Shown piece by piece: positions 8,308 to 16,985 of a DNA stretch of 64,000 bases. Within the stretch, counting starts at the first letter, position 1. Every line of letters begins with the position of its first letter. The notes beneath the pieces were generated by a model. That model searched no databases. It saw nothing but the letters and a program-made list of their open reading frames with translations, and was not told the origin of the DNA. Source of the DNA: JAGWRA01 sp035534615. Its GTDB lineage: Bacteria > Acidobacteriota > Vicinamibacteria > Vicinamibacterales > CAVVIG01. The stretch is taken from the NCBI GenBank assembly GCA_035534615.1, contig DATLRO010000027.1, positions 5,986 through 69,985 of the forward strand, written 5' to 3'. Position numbers and translations under genes: made by a program.

Positions 8308-9603
8308 TCACGCCTGCGGCACGGCGTCCGGGCCGTCCTCGTACGGGCCGGCGATGACCACGGCGGCCCGGTCGACGCGCAGCATCCGGCGGGCCGCCCC
8401 GTTCACCTGGTCGAGGGTGACCGCCCGCAGCCGTTCCGGCACCCGGAGGTCGTAATCCAGGCCGAGGTCGAAGTATTCGACCATCTGCAGGAACGCCGCG
8501 ATGCCGGCGTTGGTTTCCAGCGTCCGCGGCATCGAGCCGATGAGATACTGCTTCGATTCTCCCAGCTCCTTCGCCGTGACGCCGTCGGCCGCCATCGCCG
8601 CCATTTCGCGGTCGATCGAGGCCAGGGCCCGGTCGACGTTCGCCGGGTTCACGCCGGCTCGGACCAGCAGCGGGCCGGCGATGGCGTTCGGGTCGAACGT
8701 GCTGGAGACGTAGTAGGCCATCCCCTGCCGCTCGCGGATGCTCTCGCCGAGCCGGCCGCCGAGCGCGTACTGCCCGAGCACGTTGTTCATGATCCAGCAG
8801 GCGTCGTAGGCCGGATCGGCCCGGGCGATCGTCGTGAAGCCGTAGGCGATGTCGACCTGCGCCTTGTTCATCATCGGCAGGACCACCCGGCGGCGCCCGG
8901 TCGCGGGGACCGGCGCGGCCAGGACCGGCGCCGGCGCCGGCGCGGCCGTCCAGTCCGAGAAGACGCGGGCCGCCGCGTCGGTCGCCCGGGCCGCCGCCAC
9001 ATCGCCGACGATCGCCAGCGCGGTCCGGGCCGGAGCGAACCAGGCCCGGTGGAACGCCGACAGGTGCGCTGAGGCGATCGCGGTGACCGACGCGATCGTC
9101 CCTTTGGCCGGCCGCCCGTACGGATGATCGTCCCCGTAGAGCAGCGCCATCAGACGCTCGACCGCCGCCACGGCCGGATTGTCCTGGTCCTGGCGGATGG
9201 CCGTGATGATCTCCCCCCGGCGCGTGTCGACCTCGCGGTCGGGAAACGTCGGCGCCGTCGCCATCTCGCCGATCAGGCCGAGCACCGCGTCGAAGTCCTC
9301 CGCCAGGCAGGTGCACGCCATCGTCAGCAGGTGCCGGGTGACGTGGACCGCCAGCGCGATGCCCCGGCCGTCGAGCTGGCCGGCGATCTCGTCCGCCGTG
9401 TGCTGCGCCGTGCCGCGATCGATCGTGCGCGACACGAACAGCGCGGTGCCGAGCGCATCCGCCGGATCGCACACCGACCCGGCCCGGACGGCGAGGTTGA
9501 TCGTGACCGCCGGCGTGGTCCCGTTTTCCTTCGCGATGACCACCAGGCCGTTGGAGAGCACGGAGCGGCTGGGCGCCAGCCCGGCCGCGGTGACGCCGCT
9601 CAT
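8308..9603 (-). CDS. M16 peptidase family, non-catalytic partner subunit
   Basis: A 431-residue protein with the M16 (pitrilysin/processing peptidase) fold. At the position of the zinc motif HxxEH it has ALGTALFVSRTIDRGT, so it lacks the metal site. It keeps the complementary Arg/Tyr substrate-binding pair in LGGRLGESIRERQGMAYYVSS. Known M16B heterodimers pair such an R/Y subunit with an HxxEH subunit, which is the gene immediately upstream, joined by an ATGA overlap. Together they probably form one zinc protease of unknown substrate. Confidence 0.88.
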   Translation of the reverse strand: MSGVTAAGLAPSRSVLSNGLVVIAKENGTTPAVTINLAVRAGSVCDPADALGTALFVSRTIDRGTAQHTADEIAGQLDGRGIALAVHVTRHLLTMACTCLAEDFDAVLGLIGEMATAPTFPDREVDTRRGEIITAIRQDQDNPAVAAVERLMALLYGDDHPYGRPAKGTIASVTAIASAHLSAFHRAWFAPARTALAIVGDVAAARATDAAARVFSDWTAAPAPAPVLAAPVPATGRRRVVLPMMNKAQVDIAYGFTTIARADPAYDACWIMNNVLGQYALGGRLGESIRERQGMAYYVSSTFDPNAIAGPLLVRAGVNPANVDRALASIDREMAAMAADGVTAKELGESKQYLIGSMPRTLETNAGIAAFLQMVEYFDLGLDYDLRVPERLRAVTLDQVNGAARRMLRVDRAAVVIAGPYEDGPDAVPQA

Positions 9604-10964
9604 CGTCCCTCCGCGATGGCCGGATCGGCCGCGCGCCGGTCGTCCGCCGCCTCGTCCGCGGCGTCCGCCTCCGGCTCGAACCAGCCGATCGTCCGGTTCC
9701 CGGGGCGCAGGCACCGGCCGGCCGCGTCCGCCACCTCCGCGGCCGTCACCGCCATGACGCGCGCCGCGAGCGTGCGGTAGAGGTCGACGCTGGCGACGGT
9801 GGCGAAGTAGCCGAGCTGGTGGGCGATGTTCGTCACGCTGTCGTTCTCGAACACGAGGCGGGCCCGGAGCTGGCGCTTCGCGCCCGCGAGCTCCTCCGCG
9901 GTGACCCCCAGGCGGCGGACCTCGTCCAGTTCGCGCAGCGTCGCCGCTTCGACCTCCTCCGGTGCGGCCCCTTCCCGGACGGTGACCGACACCACGTAGA
10001 GGAACGGGTGCTGGGTCGGCAGCAGCGCCGCGTTGACCGCGGAGGCGAGGCCGGTTTCGACGAGGGCGCGGTACAGGCGCGCGCGCCGCTGCGGCGGCGG
10101 CGTCCGGAAGCTCGCCCACAGGTTGAGCCCCTTCGCCCCGCTCAGCACCGCGTCGAGCACGAGCATCGGAAAGAAGGCCGGATCGCCGACGGCCGGCGCG
10201 TGGAACGCCGCCTTGAAATAGGCGGTCGTGCCCGCCTTGCGGATCGTGACCCGCCGCTCGCCGAGCTGCTCCGGCTCGACCAGGCGCGGCCGGTGGGGCA
10301 GCGGCCCGGCCGGAATCCGGCCGAACGCCGCCTCCGCGCGGCGCAGCGCCTCATCCGCCTCCACGTCGCCGACGATGACGAGCGCCGCGTTGTTCGGCAC
10401 GTAGTGCCGGCGGTAATAGCCGTAGAGATCATCGCGGCTCATCGACTGCAGATCCGGCAGCCAGCCGATCGTGGGATGCCGGTACGGGTGCGCCTTGAAC
10501 GCGGTGGCGGTCACCTCCTGATCGAGCAGCTGGTCGGGATCGTTCTCCCCGCCCTGCAGCTCGGAAATGATGATCGTCCGCTCCGCTTCGCAGTCCTCGG
10601 GATCGTACAGGCAGTTGGCCATCCGCTCGGCTTCGATGAACAGCATGCGATCGAGGGCGTCGCGGGTGGCGGTTTCGAGGTACGTCGTCTGGTCGATCCA
10701 GGTGTAGCCGTTCCAGCTGCCGCCGAACTGCTCGATGATGCCCTTGACCTGATCGCGCGGGATGTTCGTGGTACCGCGGAAGTTCATGTGCTCGACCCAG
10801 TGCGAGACGCCGGTCAGGCCGGGCGTCTCGTCCTTGGATCCGACGCGGTACCAGCACCACACGGAGGCCAGCGGCGCCGTGTGGACTTCCTGCACGAAGA
10901 CGGTCAACCCGTTGTCGAGCACGGTCGCCCGCACACCGGGCGTCCCGGACGCCTGTTCGGCCAT
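9600..10964 (-). CDS. M16 family zinc metallopeptidase, catalytic subunit
   Basis: A 454-residue protease subunit. The inverted zinc motif HxxEH is HWVEH at residues 55-59, and the third ligand is probably Glu135 in TIIISELQ, about 76 residues on as in the family. The start is ATG 10964 (MAEQ...): a minus-strand TATAAT (10977-10972) sits 7 nt before it and overlaps the alternative upstream ATG at 10973, which rules that one out if the promoter is real. This is the first gene of a four-gene operon (M16-M16-HAD-GNAT). Confidence 0.9.
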   Translation of the reverse strand: MAEQASGTPGVRATVLDNGLTVFVQEVHTAPLASVWCWYRVGSKDETPGLTGVSHWVEHMNFRGTTNIPRDQVKGIIEQFGGSWNGYTWIDQTTYLETATRDALDRMLFIEAERMANCLYDPEDCEAERTIIISELQGGENDPDQLLDQEVTATAFKAHPYRHPTIGWLPDLQSMSRDDLYGYYRRHYVPNNAALVIVGDVEADEALRRAEAAFGRIPAGPLPHRPRLVEPEQLGERRVTIRKAGTTAYFKAAFHAPAVGDPAFFPMLVLDAVLSGAKGLNLWASFRTPPPQRRARLYRALVETGLASAVNAALLPTQHPFLYVVSVTVREGAAPEEVEAATLRELDEVRRLGVTAEELAGAKRQLRARLVFENDSVTNIAHQLGYFATVASVDLYRTLAARVMAVTAAEVADAAGRCLRPGNRTIGWFEPEADAADEAADDRRAADPAIAEGR

Positions 10965-10971
10965 GAAGGCC

Positions 10972-10977
10972 ATTATA
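10972..10977 (-). promoter_or_regulatory. -10 box of the M16 operon (leaderless geometry)
   Basis: A perfect TATAAT on the minus strand ends 7 nt before the ATG at 10964, so the transcript is expected to start at the first codon. No Shine-Dalgarno can fit. Confidence 0.55.
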
Positions 10978-11078
10978 CAGGCCGGTTCTGCCGCGTCCCG
11001 GTCCGCAGCGGCCGCGGCGCCCGGGCGCGCGGGCCGCCGGGCGGCCGGCGGGCCCCGGGCCGCCCGGAGCAGTTGCAC

Positions 11079-11084
11079 TACAAT
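11079..11084 (+). promoter_or_regulatory. Probable -10 box of ileS
   Basis: TACAAT, with no good -35 at normal spacing (TTGCAC at 11073-11078 is directly adjacent and too close). It would give a leader of about 75 nt for ileS. No T-box specifier or antiterminator structure is apparent in that leader. Confidence 0.35.
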
Positions 11085-11166
11085 ACAGACTGCGCGCCAC
11101 GCGCAGCACGGTCGTGGCCGGCGCCCGCGGCGGTGCGGCCGGCGGTGTCACGACGAACCGGACGTC

Positions 11167-13983
11167 ATGCCTGACTGGAAAGAGACCGTCAACCTTCCGC
11201 GCACCGACTTCCCGATGAAGGCCAACCTCCAGACGGCCGAGCCGGAGGCGCTGGCCCGCTGGGCGGCGATGGATCTGTACGGCCGGATCCAGGCGCGGCG
11301 GCAGGGGGCCCCGAAGTTCGTGCTGCACGACGGGCCGCCCTACGCGAACGGCAACATCCACACCGGCACGGCGCTGAACAAGATCCTCAAGGATCTGGTG
11401 GTGAAGTCGCACTCGATGGCGGGCTGCGACGCGCCCTACGTGCCGGGCTACGACTGCCACGGCCTGCCGATCGAGCTGCAGGTGGACCGGGAGCTCGGGC
11501 CGAAGAAGCGGGAGATGTCCCCGGCCGATTTCCGGCGCGCCTGCCGCGCGTATGCCGAGCGGTTCATCGGCGCGATGACGCGGCAGTTCCAGCGGCTCGG
11601 GATCTTCGGCACGTGGGACGATCCCTATCTGACGATGAACTTCCGCTACCAGGCGGCGATCGCGCGGGCGCTGGGCCGGTTCGTCGAGCAGGGGCTCGTC
11701 TACAAGGGCAAGAAGCCGGTGCACTGGTGCATCCACTGCCGGACGGCGCTGGCCGAAGCGGAAGTGGAATACGAGGAGCACACCTCGCCGTCGATTTACG
11801 TGGAGTTTCCGCTCGCGCCGGAGGCGGCCGGGGAGCTGGCGGCCCGGGTGCCGGCGCTCGCCGGCCGCGCGGTGTCGGTGCTCATCTGGACGACGACGCC
11901 CTGGACGATTCCGTCGAACATGGCGATCGCGTTCCATCCGGAGTTCGAGTACGCGGCGTACGACGTGGACGGCCGCGCGGTCATCGTCGCCGAGGCGCTG
12001 GCGCCGCGGGTGGCGGCCGCCGGCGGCCGGACGTTCGGCGCGCCGATCGCCCGGATGACGGGGACGCAGCTCGAAGGCCTCCGCTTCCGCCATCCGCTCT
12101 ACGCGCGCGAGTCGCTCGCCGTGCTGGCCGACTACGTGACGCTGGACGCCGGCACGGGCGCGGTGCACACGGCGCCCGGACACGGCGCGGACGACTTCCA
12201 CACCGGGGTGCGCTACGGGCTCGAGATCTACGCGCCGATCGGACCGGGCGGCCACTTCCTCGACACCGTCGAGCTGTTCGGCGGGATGCGGGTGTTCGAC
12301 GCCAACCCGGCGATCGAGAAGGCGCTCGCCGCGGCCGGCCGCCTGTGGCACCGCGAGCCGTTCACCCACCAGTATCCCCACTGCTGGCGCTGCCACAACC
12401 CGGTGATCTTCCTGGCGACGGCGCAGTGGTTCATCCGGATGGACGGGCCGCTGGCCGACGGCCGCAGCCTCCGCGACGCGGCCGTCGAGGCCATCGACCA
12501 CCGGATCCGCTGGATTCCCGCGTGGGGACACGACCGGATGTACGGCATGGTCGCGCACCGGCCCGACTGGTGCATCTCGCGCCAGCGCGCGTGGGGCGTG
12601 CCGATTCCGGCGGTCGACTGCACGGCGTGCGGCGAGGCGATCCTCACGCCCGCGCTCGTCGACCGGGCGGCGGCCGTGTTCGACGTCTACGGCGCCGACG
12701 CCTGGTACGAACGCCCGATCGCGGAGTTCCTGCCCGAAGAGCTCTCGTGCCCCGCGTGCGGCGGCACGTCGTTCGAGCGCGAGCGCGACATCCTCGACGT
12801 CTGGTTCGATTCCGGGTCGAGCCACGAAGCGGTCCTGCCGTTCCGGCCGGAGCTGACCTGGCCGGCGGACATCTATCTCGAGGGGAGCGACCAGCATCGC
12901 GGCTGGTTCCAGAGCTCGCTGCTCGTCGGCCTGGGGACCCGGGGCCGCCCGCCGTTCCGCCAGGTGCTGACGCACGGCTTCATCGTGGCCGAGGACGGCC
13001 GGAAGATGTCGAAGTCGCTCGGCAATTCGATCGAGCCGGACGAAATCATCAAGCAGGGCGGCGCCGACATCCTGCGGCTGTGGGTCGCGATGAGCGACTA
13101 CACGCAGGAGATCAGCCTGAGCCGCGAGATCCTGGCGCGCGCCGTCGAGGCGTATCGCAAGCTGCGCAACACCGTGCGGTACCTGCTGGCCAACCTGTAC
13201 GACTTCGACCCGGCGACCGACCGGCTCGACGGTCCGCAGCTCGAGGACGTCGACCGCTACATCCTCGCCCGCTACGCCGACCTGGCCGGGCGCGTCGTCG
13301 GCGCCTACGACGCGTACGACTATTCGACCGTCTTCCAGGCCCTGAACGCGTTCGCGACCGTCGACCTCAGCTCCTTCTACATCGACGTCTCCAAGGACCG
13401 GCTGTACACCTTCGCCGCGCGGTCGCGCGAGCGTCGGTCGGCCCAGACGGTCATGTACGTCATCGCGGACGGGCTGACCCGGCTCGTCGCCCCGATCCTG
13501 CCGTTCACCGCCGACGAGCTCTGGCGGTTCCTGCCGGGTGTCCGGGACGACTCGGTGCACCTGGCCGTCTTTCCGACCGCCGACGAGCGGGCGCGGCACG
13601 CCGATGCCGCGCTGGTGCAGCGATGGGAGCGGCTCATCGCGCTCCGCAACGAGGTCGTGGCGGCGATCGAGCCGCTCCGCCGGGCCAAGCAGATCGGCGG
13701 CTCGCTGCAGGCCCGCGTGGTGCTGTCGCCGGAGCCCGACGAGCTCGCGGCCGTCGAGCCCCATCTGGCCGACCTGCCGATGCTGTTCATCGTCTCGGAG
13801 GTGGAGGTGCGGCCGGCGGCGGCCGGCGCCGCCACGCCCGCGCCGCGGGTGGCCATCGAACGGGCCGGCGGCGTGAAGTGCGAGCGCTGCTGGCGCTACG
13901 TCCCGCGGGTCTCCGAAGATCCCGCGTGGGCGGGCCTGTGCGACCGCTGCCACGACGCCCTCGCGGAACCCGTGGAACCGTGA
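11167..13983 (+). CDS. ileS: Isoleucyl-tRNA synthetase
   Basis: A 938-residue class I aminoacyl-tRNA synthetase charging tRNA-Ile. Seen: N-terminal GPPYANGNIHTGTALNKILKD with the HIGH signature as HTGT (residues 65-68), PYVPGYDCHGLPIE, the WTTTPWTIPSN segment of the editing domain, DVWFDSGSSHEAVL, KMSKS (613-617), and a C-terminal zinc ribbon with C-x-x-C pairs near 904 and 925. The start ATG (PDWKETVNLPRTDFPMKANL) is the conserved N-terminus of the family. It shares its stop with the GTG start of lspA. Confidence 0.97.
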   Translation: MPDWKETVNLPRTDFPMKANLQTAEPEALARWAAMDLYGRIQARRQGAPKFVLHDGPPYANGNIHTGTALNKILKDLVVKSHSMAGCDAPYVPGYDCHGLPIELQVDRELGPKKREMSPADFRRACRAYAERFIGAMTRQFQRLGIFGTWDDPYLTMNFRYQAAIARALGRFVEQGLVYKGKKPVHWCIHCRTALAEAEVEYEEHTSPSIYVEFPLAPEAAGELAARVPALAGRAVSVLIWTTTPWTIPSNMAIAFHPEFEYAAYDVDGRAVIVAEALAPRVAAAGGRTFGAPIARMTGTQLEGLRFRHPLYARESLAVLADYVTLDAGTGAVHTAPGHGADDFHTGVRYGLEIYAPIGPGGHFLDTVELFGGMRVFDANPAIEKALAAAGRLWHREPFTHQYPHCWRCHNPVIFLATAQWFIRMDGPLADGRSLRDAAVEAIDHRIRWIPAWGHDRMYGMVAHRPDWCISRQRAWGVPIPAVDCTACGEAILTPALVDRAAAVFDVYGADAWYERPIAEFLPEELSCPACGGTSFERERDILDVWFDSGSSHEAVLPFRPELTWPADIYLEGSDQHRGWFQSSLLVGLGTRGRPPFRQVLTHGFIVAEDGRKMSKSLGNSIEPDEIIKQGGADILRLWVAMSDYTQEISLSREILARAVEAYRKLRNTVRYLLANLYDFDPATDRLDGPQLEDVDRYILARYADLAGRVVGAYDAYDYSTVFQALNAFATVDLSSFYIDVSKDRLYTFAARSRERRSAQTVMYVIADGLTRLVAPILPFTADELWRFLPGVRDDSVHLAVFPTADERARHADAALVQRWERLIALRNEVVAAIEPLRRAKQIGGSLQARVVLSPEPDELAAVEPHLADLPMLFIVSEVEVRPAAAGAATPAPRVAIERAGGVKCERCWRYVPRVSEDPAWAGLCDRCHDALAEPVEP

Positions 13984-14492
13984 TCAAGGCACACCTGTCG
14001 GGACGTCGCCTGGAACTCTGGCTGGCGCTGGCGATCGTGCTGGCCGATCAGGTCACGAAGGCGATGGTGCGCGCGATGCTGCCGCTCTACGGCACGGTCG
14101 TGGTGATTCCGGGCTTCTTCAACATCACGTACGTGCGGAACAGCGGCGCCGCGTTCGGCATCCTCAACGCCGTCGACTTTCCCTTCAAGACGATGATCAT
14201 CGCCTTCGTCGCCACCGCCGCGCTGATCGGCGTGGCGCTGTACGCCGCCGGCCTGGCGCCTCACCAGCGGGCCGCACGCGTGGGCCTGGCGATGATTCTG
14301 GGCGGCGCCGCCGGCAATCTGCTCGACCGGATCGTGCATGGATCGGTGGTCGACTTCATCGACGTCTACTGGCACCAGTACCATTTCTGGGCGTTCAACG
14401 TGGCGGACTCGGCCATCACGATCGGCGTCACGGTCCTCATCCTCGACATGCTCCGGACGGCGCCCCACCTGTCCGACGCCGACGCCTCCTGA
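13980..14492 (+). CDS. lspA: Lipoprotein signal peptidase (signal peptidase II)
   Basis: A 170-residue inner-membrane aspartic protease that removes the signal peptide from diacylglyceryl-modified prolipoproteins. Four hydrophobic segments are visible. The family blocks VRNSGAAFGIL, GGAAGNLLDRI (catalytic Asp near residue 115) and AFNVADSAITIG (second catalytic Asp near 142) are intact. GTG start overlaps the ileS stop (GTGA), the common ileS-lspA coupling. Lipoproteins in this window that it could process include the TPR protein at 25152 and the HEAT/cyclophilin protein at 42487. Confidence 0.96.
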   Translation: MIKAHLSGRRLELWLALAIVLADQVTKAMVRAMLPLYGTVVVIPGFFNITYVRNSGAAFGILNAVDFPFKTMIIAFVATAALIGVALYAAGLAPHQRAARVGLAMILGGAAGNLLDRIVHGSVVDFIDVYWHQYHFWAFNVADSAITIGVTVLILDMLRTAPHLSDADAS

Positions 14493-14507
14493 GCGGGCGC
14501 CCGCACC

Positions 14508-15470
14508 ATGGACATCGTCCACCTCGCCGTCACGCCCGAACACGACGGCCTCCGCCTCGACCGCTACCTGGCCGACGCCGTGGCGGGGGTATCGCGCTCG
14601 CGGCTCCAGCAGCTCATTCGTGACGGCCAGGTGACGGTCGGCGGCCGGACCGTGCGGCCGAGCGCCGCCGTTCACAGCGGCGACACGATCGTCGTCACGC
14701 TCCCCGCACCGGTCGAGACGGCGGTGGAGGCCGAGCCGATCCCGCTCGACGTCGTGTACGAGGACGAGGATCTGCTCGTCATCAACAAGCCGGCCGGCCT
14801 CGTCGCGCACCCGGCCCCCGGCCACGCCGGCGGCACGCTCGTCAACGCGTTGCTGCATCACGTGAAGGATCTGAGCGGCATCGGCGGCGAGCGCCGCCCG
14901 GGGCTCGTCCACCGGCTCGACCGCGGCACGTCGGGCCTGATGGTCGTCGCCAAGCACGATCAGGCGCACGAGGCGCTGGCGCGGCAGTTCCACGACCGGG
15001 AGGTGGAGAAGGAATACGTCGCCCTGGTGTGGGGAGGCGTCCAGGCCGGCCGGCGGATCGACCTGGCCATCGGCCGCGACCCCGTGCACCGCCGCAGGAT
15101 GTCGGCGCGGGCGCGGCGGGCGCGGACCGCGGTCACCCGGATCACGCGCGCCGTCACCGTCAAGGGCGTGTCGCTGGTGCGGGTCGTGATTCAGTCGGGC
15201 CGGACGCACCAGATCCGCGTGCACCTGAGCGCCATCGGGCATCCGGTCGTCGGCGATCCGCTGTACGGCGGCGTCCGGCGGCGGATTCCCGGCGATCTGC
15301 GCGCGCTGGCGAAGCTGGATCGTCCGTTCCTGCACGCGGCGCGGCTCGCCTTCCACCACCCGCGCGACGGGCGGCCGATGGAGTTCACGGCGCCCCTGCC
15401 GCCCGATCTCCAGGCGGCGCTCGACGGCATCCGCCCCGCCACACTCGAACCCGAACAGCTGAAGGTGTGA
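14508..15470 (+). CDS. rluD: RluD-type large-subunit pseudouridine synthase
   Basis: A 320-residue RluA-family pseudouridine synthase. An N-terminal S4 RNA-binding domain (residues 10-65, LRLDRYLADAVAGVSRSRLQ) precedes the catalytic domain with HRLDRGTSGLMVVAK (catalytic Asp near 137), IQSGRTHQIRVH and HPVVGDPLYGG. RluD-type enzymes modify helix 69 of 23S rRNA. The gene is 15 nt after lspA in the usual ileS-lspA-rluD order. RluC/RluA-type specificity is not fully excluded by sequence. Confidence 0.9.
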   Translation: MDIVHLAVTPEHDGLRLDRYLADAVAGVSRSRLQQLIRDGQVTVGGRTVRPSAAVHSGDTIVVTLPAPVETAVEAEPIPLDVVYEDEDLLVINKPAGLVAHPAPGHAGGTLVNALLHHVKDLSGIGGERRPGLVHRLDRGTSGLMVVAKHDQAHEALARQFHDREVEKEYVALVWGGVQAGRRIDLAIGRDPVHRRRMSARARRARTAVTRITRAVTVKGVSLVRVVIQSGRTHQIRVHLSAIGHPVVGDPLYGGVRRRIPGDLRALAKLDRPFLHAARLAFHHPRDGRPMEFTAPLPPDLQAALDGIRPATLEPEQLKV

Positions 15471-15973
15471 CCGTGCCGACCATCTATCAGGGCCGCGTGT
15501 TCACCGTCACCGTCGATCGCATCCGCCTGCCGCACGGCGGCGAGCTCGACATGGAGGCCGTCCGCCATCCCGGCTCGGTCGTGCTGCTGCCGATGCCCGA
15601 CCCCGATCACCTCGTGCTGATCCGGCAGTACCGCTACGTCATCGACCGCTGGATCTGGGAGCTGCCGGCCGGGACGCTGCAGCCGGGCGAACCGCCGGCG
15701 GAGGCGGCCGTCCGCGAATGCGCCGAGGAGACCGGCTTCCTGGCCGGCCGTGTGGAAGGTCTCGGGGCGTTCTTCCCGTCACCCGGCTTCTGCGACGAAG
15801 TGATGAATTTCTTCAGGTTGACCGACCTGCGGCCGGCGCCGCCCGGCTCGGCGACGCCGGACGAAGACGAGCGGATCGAGCCGCAGATCGTGACGCTCGC
15901 GGAGGCGCGCGCCATGGTGCGGCGCGGCGACATCGTCGACATGAAGACGGTGTGCGGGCTGTCGATCCTGTAG
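15467..15973 (+). CDS. NUDIX hydrolase, ADP-ribose pyrophosphatase-like
   Basis: A 168-residue NUDIX protein. The Nudix box runs from GTLQPGEPPAEAA to VRECAEETGF, with the REC-x-EE core that binds Mg2+. The preceding IRQYRYVIDRWIWELPAG and following SPGFCDEVMNFFRLTDL match the ADP-ribose pyrophosphatase group. GTG at 15467 overlaps the rluD stop (GTGA); GTG at 15473 is an alternative. It is the last gene of the ileS-lspA-rluD transcript; an HDAC-like gene converges on it. Confidence 0.9.
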   Translation: MTVPTIYQGRVFTVTVDRIRLPHGGELDMEAVRHPGSVVLLPMPDPDHLVLIRQYRYVIDRWIWELPAGTLQPGEPPAEAAVRECAEETGFLAGRVEGLGAFFPSPGFCDEVMNFFRLTDLRPAPPGSATPDEDERIEPQIVTLAEARAMVRRGDIVDMKTVCGLSIL

Positions 15974-15997
15974 CCGGGCAGGCCCCGCGGCCGCCGG

Positions 15998-16912
15998 TCA
16001 GCCTTCCAGCGCGCGGCGCGCTTCCTCGACGGTCGCCACGTGGATGTCGACCGTATCCCGCACCCGGCGGGCGTAGCCGCCGGCGAGCGTGACGACCAGC
16101 GGCACCCCGGCCGCCCGGACCGCGGCGAAGACCCGCCGATCCCGATCACGCAGCCCCGCGAACGTCAGCCGCAGCCCGCCGAGCTGATCGTCCTCGTACG
16201 GATCGGCGCCCGCCAGGTAGAACACGATGTCGGGGCGGGCCTCGAGCACGCGGGGCAGCGCGGCGTCGAGCGCCTCGAGATAGGCCGGGTCGCCCGTTCC
16301 GTCAGGCAGCCCGACATCGAGCGAGCCGGCCGGCTTGAACGCCGGGTAGTTGTGTTCCTGGTGGAGCGAGAAGGTGAACACGGACGGATCGCCGGCGAAG
16401 ATTGTGGCGGTGCCGTTGCCATGGTGCACGTCGCCGTCGATGATGGCGGCCCGCCGGATCTCTCCGTCACGCTGGAGGCACCGGATCGCCACGGCGACGT
16501 CGTTGAACAGGCAGAATCCCTCCCCGTGGTCCGGGAACGCATGGTGGAGGCCGCCGCCCAGGTGGACGGTGAGCGGCCAGCCGCCGGTCCGCCGGCCGGC
16601 AGCCGCCAGCCGGCCGGCCAGCCGCGTGCCGCCGGTCATCAGCCGGAAGCCGTCGACGATGGCAGGCGACCACGGCAGCTCGAGCGTCGCCTGTTCCTGC
16701 AGCGTCAGGCTGCCCGTCCGGAGCTTCTCGAGATAGGCGGCCGTGTGGACGGTCTCGAGGTCCTCCCACGAGGCGGTCTCCGGCTCGATGATCTCGGAGG
16801 GCGCCGCCAGTCCGGCTTCGATCAGCCGGTCGTGGATCAGGCGGAACTTGACCGTCGGAAAGACGTGCGCGCCGATGTCGATGGCGTAGTTGGGCGAGTA
16901 GACGATCTGCAC
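15998..16912 (-). CDS. Histone deacetylase-like (class II HDAC/AcuC) amidohydrolase
   Basis: A 304-residue arginase/deacetylase-fold zinc enzyme. Seen: GGGLHHAF with the tandem His pair (residues 123-124), IIDGDVHHGNGT with zinc ligands Asp161 and His163, and GADPYEDDQLGG supplying the third Asp (near 244). Bacterial members deacetylate acetyl-lysine in proteins (AcuC) or small acetyl-polyamines. The start is GTG. It is directly downstream of lon with a 73-nt gap. Its substrate is unknown. Confidence 0.9.
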   Translation of the reverse strand: MQIVYSPNYAIDIGAHVFPTVKFRLIHDRLIEAGLAAPSEIIEPETASWEDLETVHTAAYLEKLRTGSLTLQEQATLELPWSPAIVDGFRLMTGGTRLAGRLAAAGRRTGGWPLTVHLGGGLHHAFPDHGEGFCLFNDVAVAIRCLQRDGEIRRAAIIDGDVHHGNGTATIFAGDPSVFTFSLHQEHNYPAFKPAGSLDVGLPDGTGDPAYLEALDAALPRVLEARPDIVFYLAGADPYEDDQLGGLRLTFAGLRDRDRRVFAAVRAAGVPLVVTLAGGYARRVRDTVDIHVATVEEARRALEG

Positions 16913-16985
16913 GGGCGTCCGCGGGCGCGGGCAGCCAACCTCGATATGACGGCCCGGCGCACCGCGCCCGCCTGGCCGGCCGGAC

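Noticed and set aside
11091..11166. T-box leader upstream of ileS
   Set aside because: The leader is too short and lacks the T-box sequence and a terminator/antiterminator pair.
10429..13953. A 1174-codon open frame on the minus strand opposite ileS, and similar long frames opposite secDF, hppA, lon and lptD
   Set aside because: They are antisense shadows produced by high GC; composition is His/Arg/Asp/Gly-rich with no domain, whereas the plus-strand or opposite frame carries clear family motifs.
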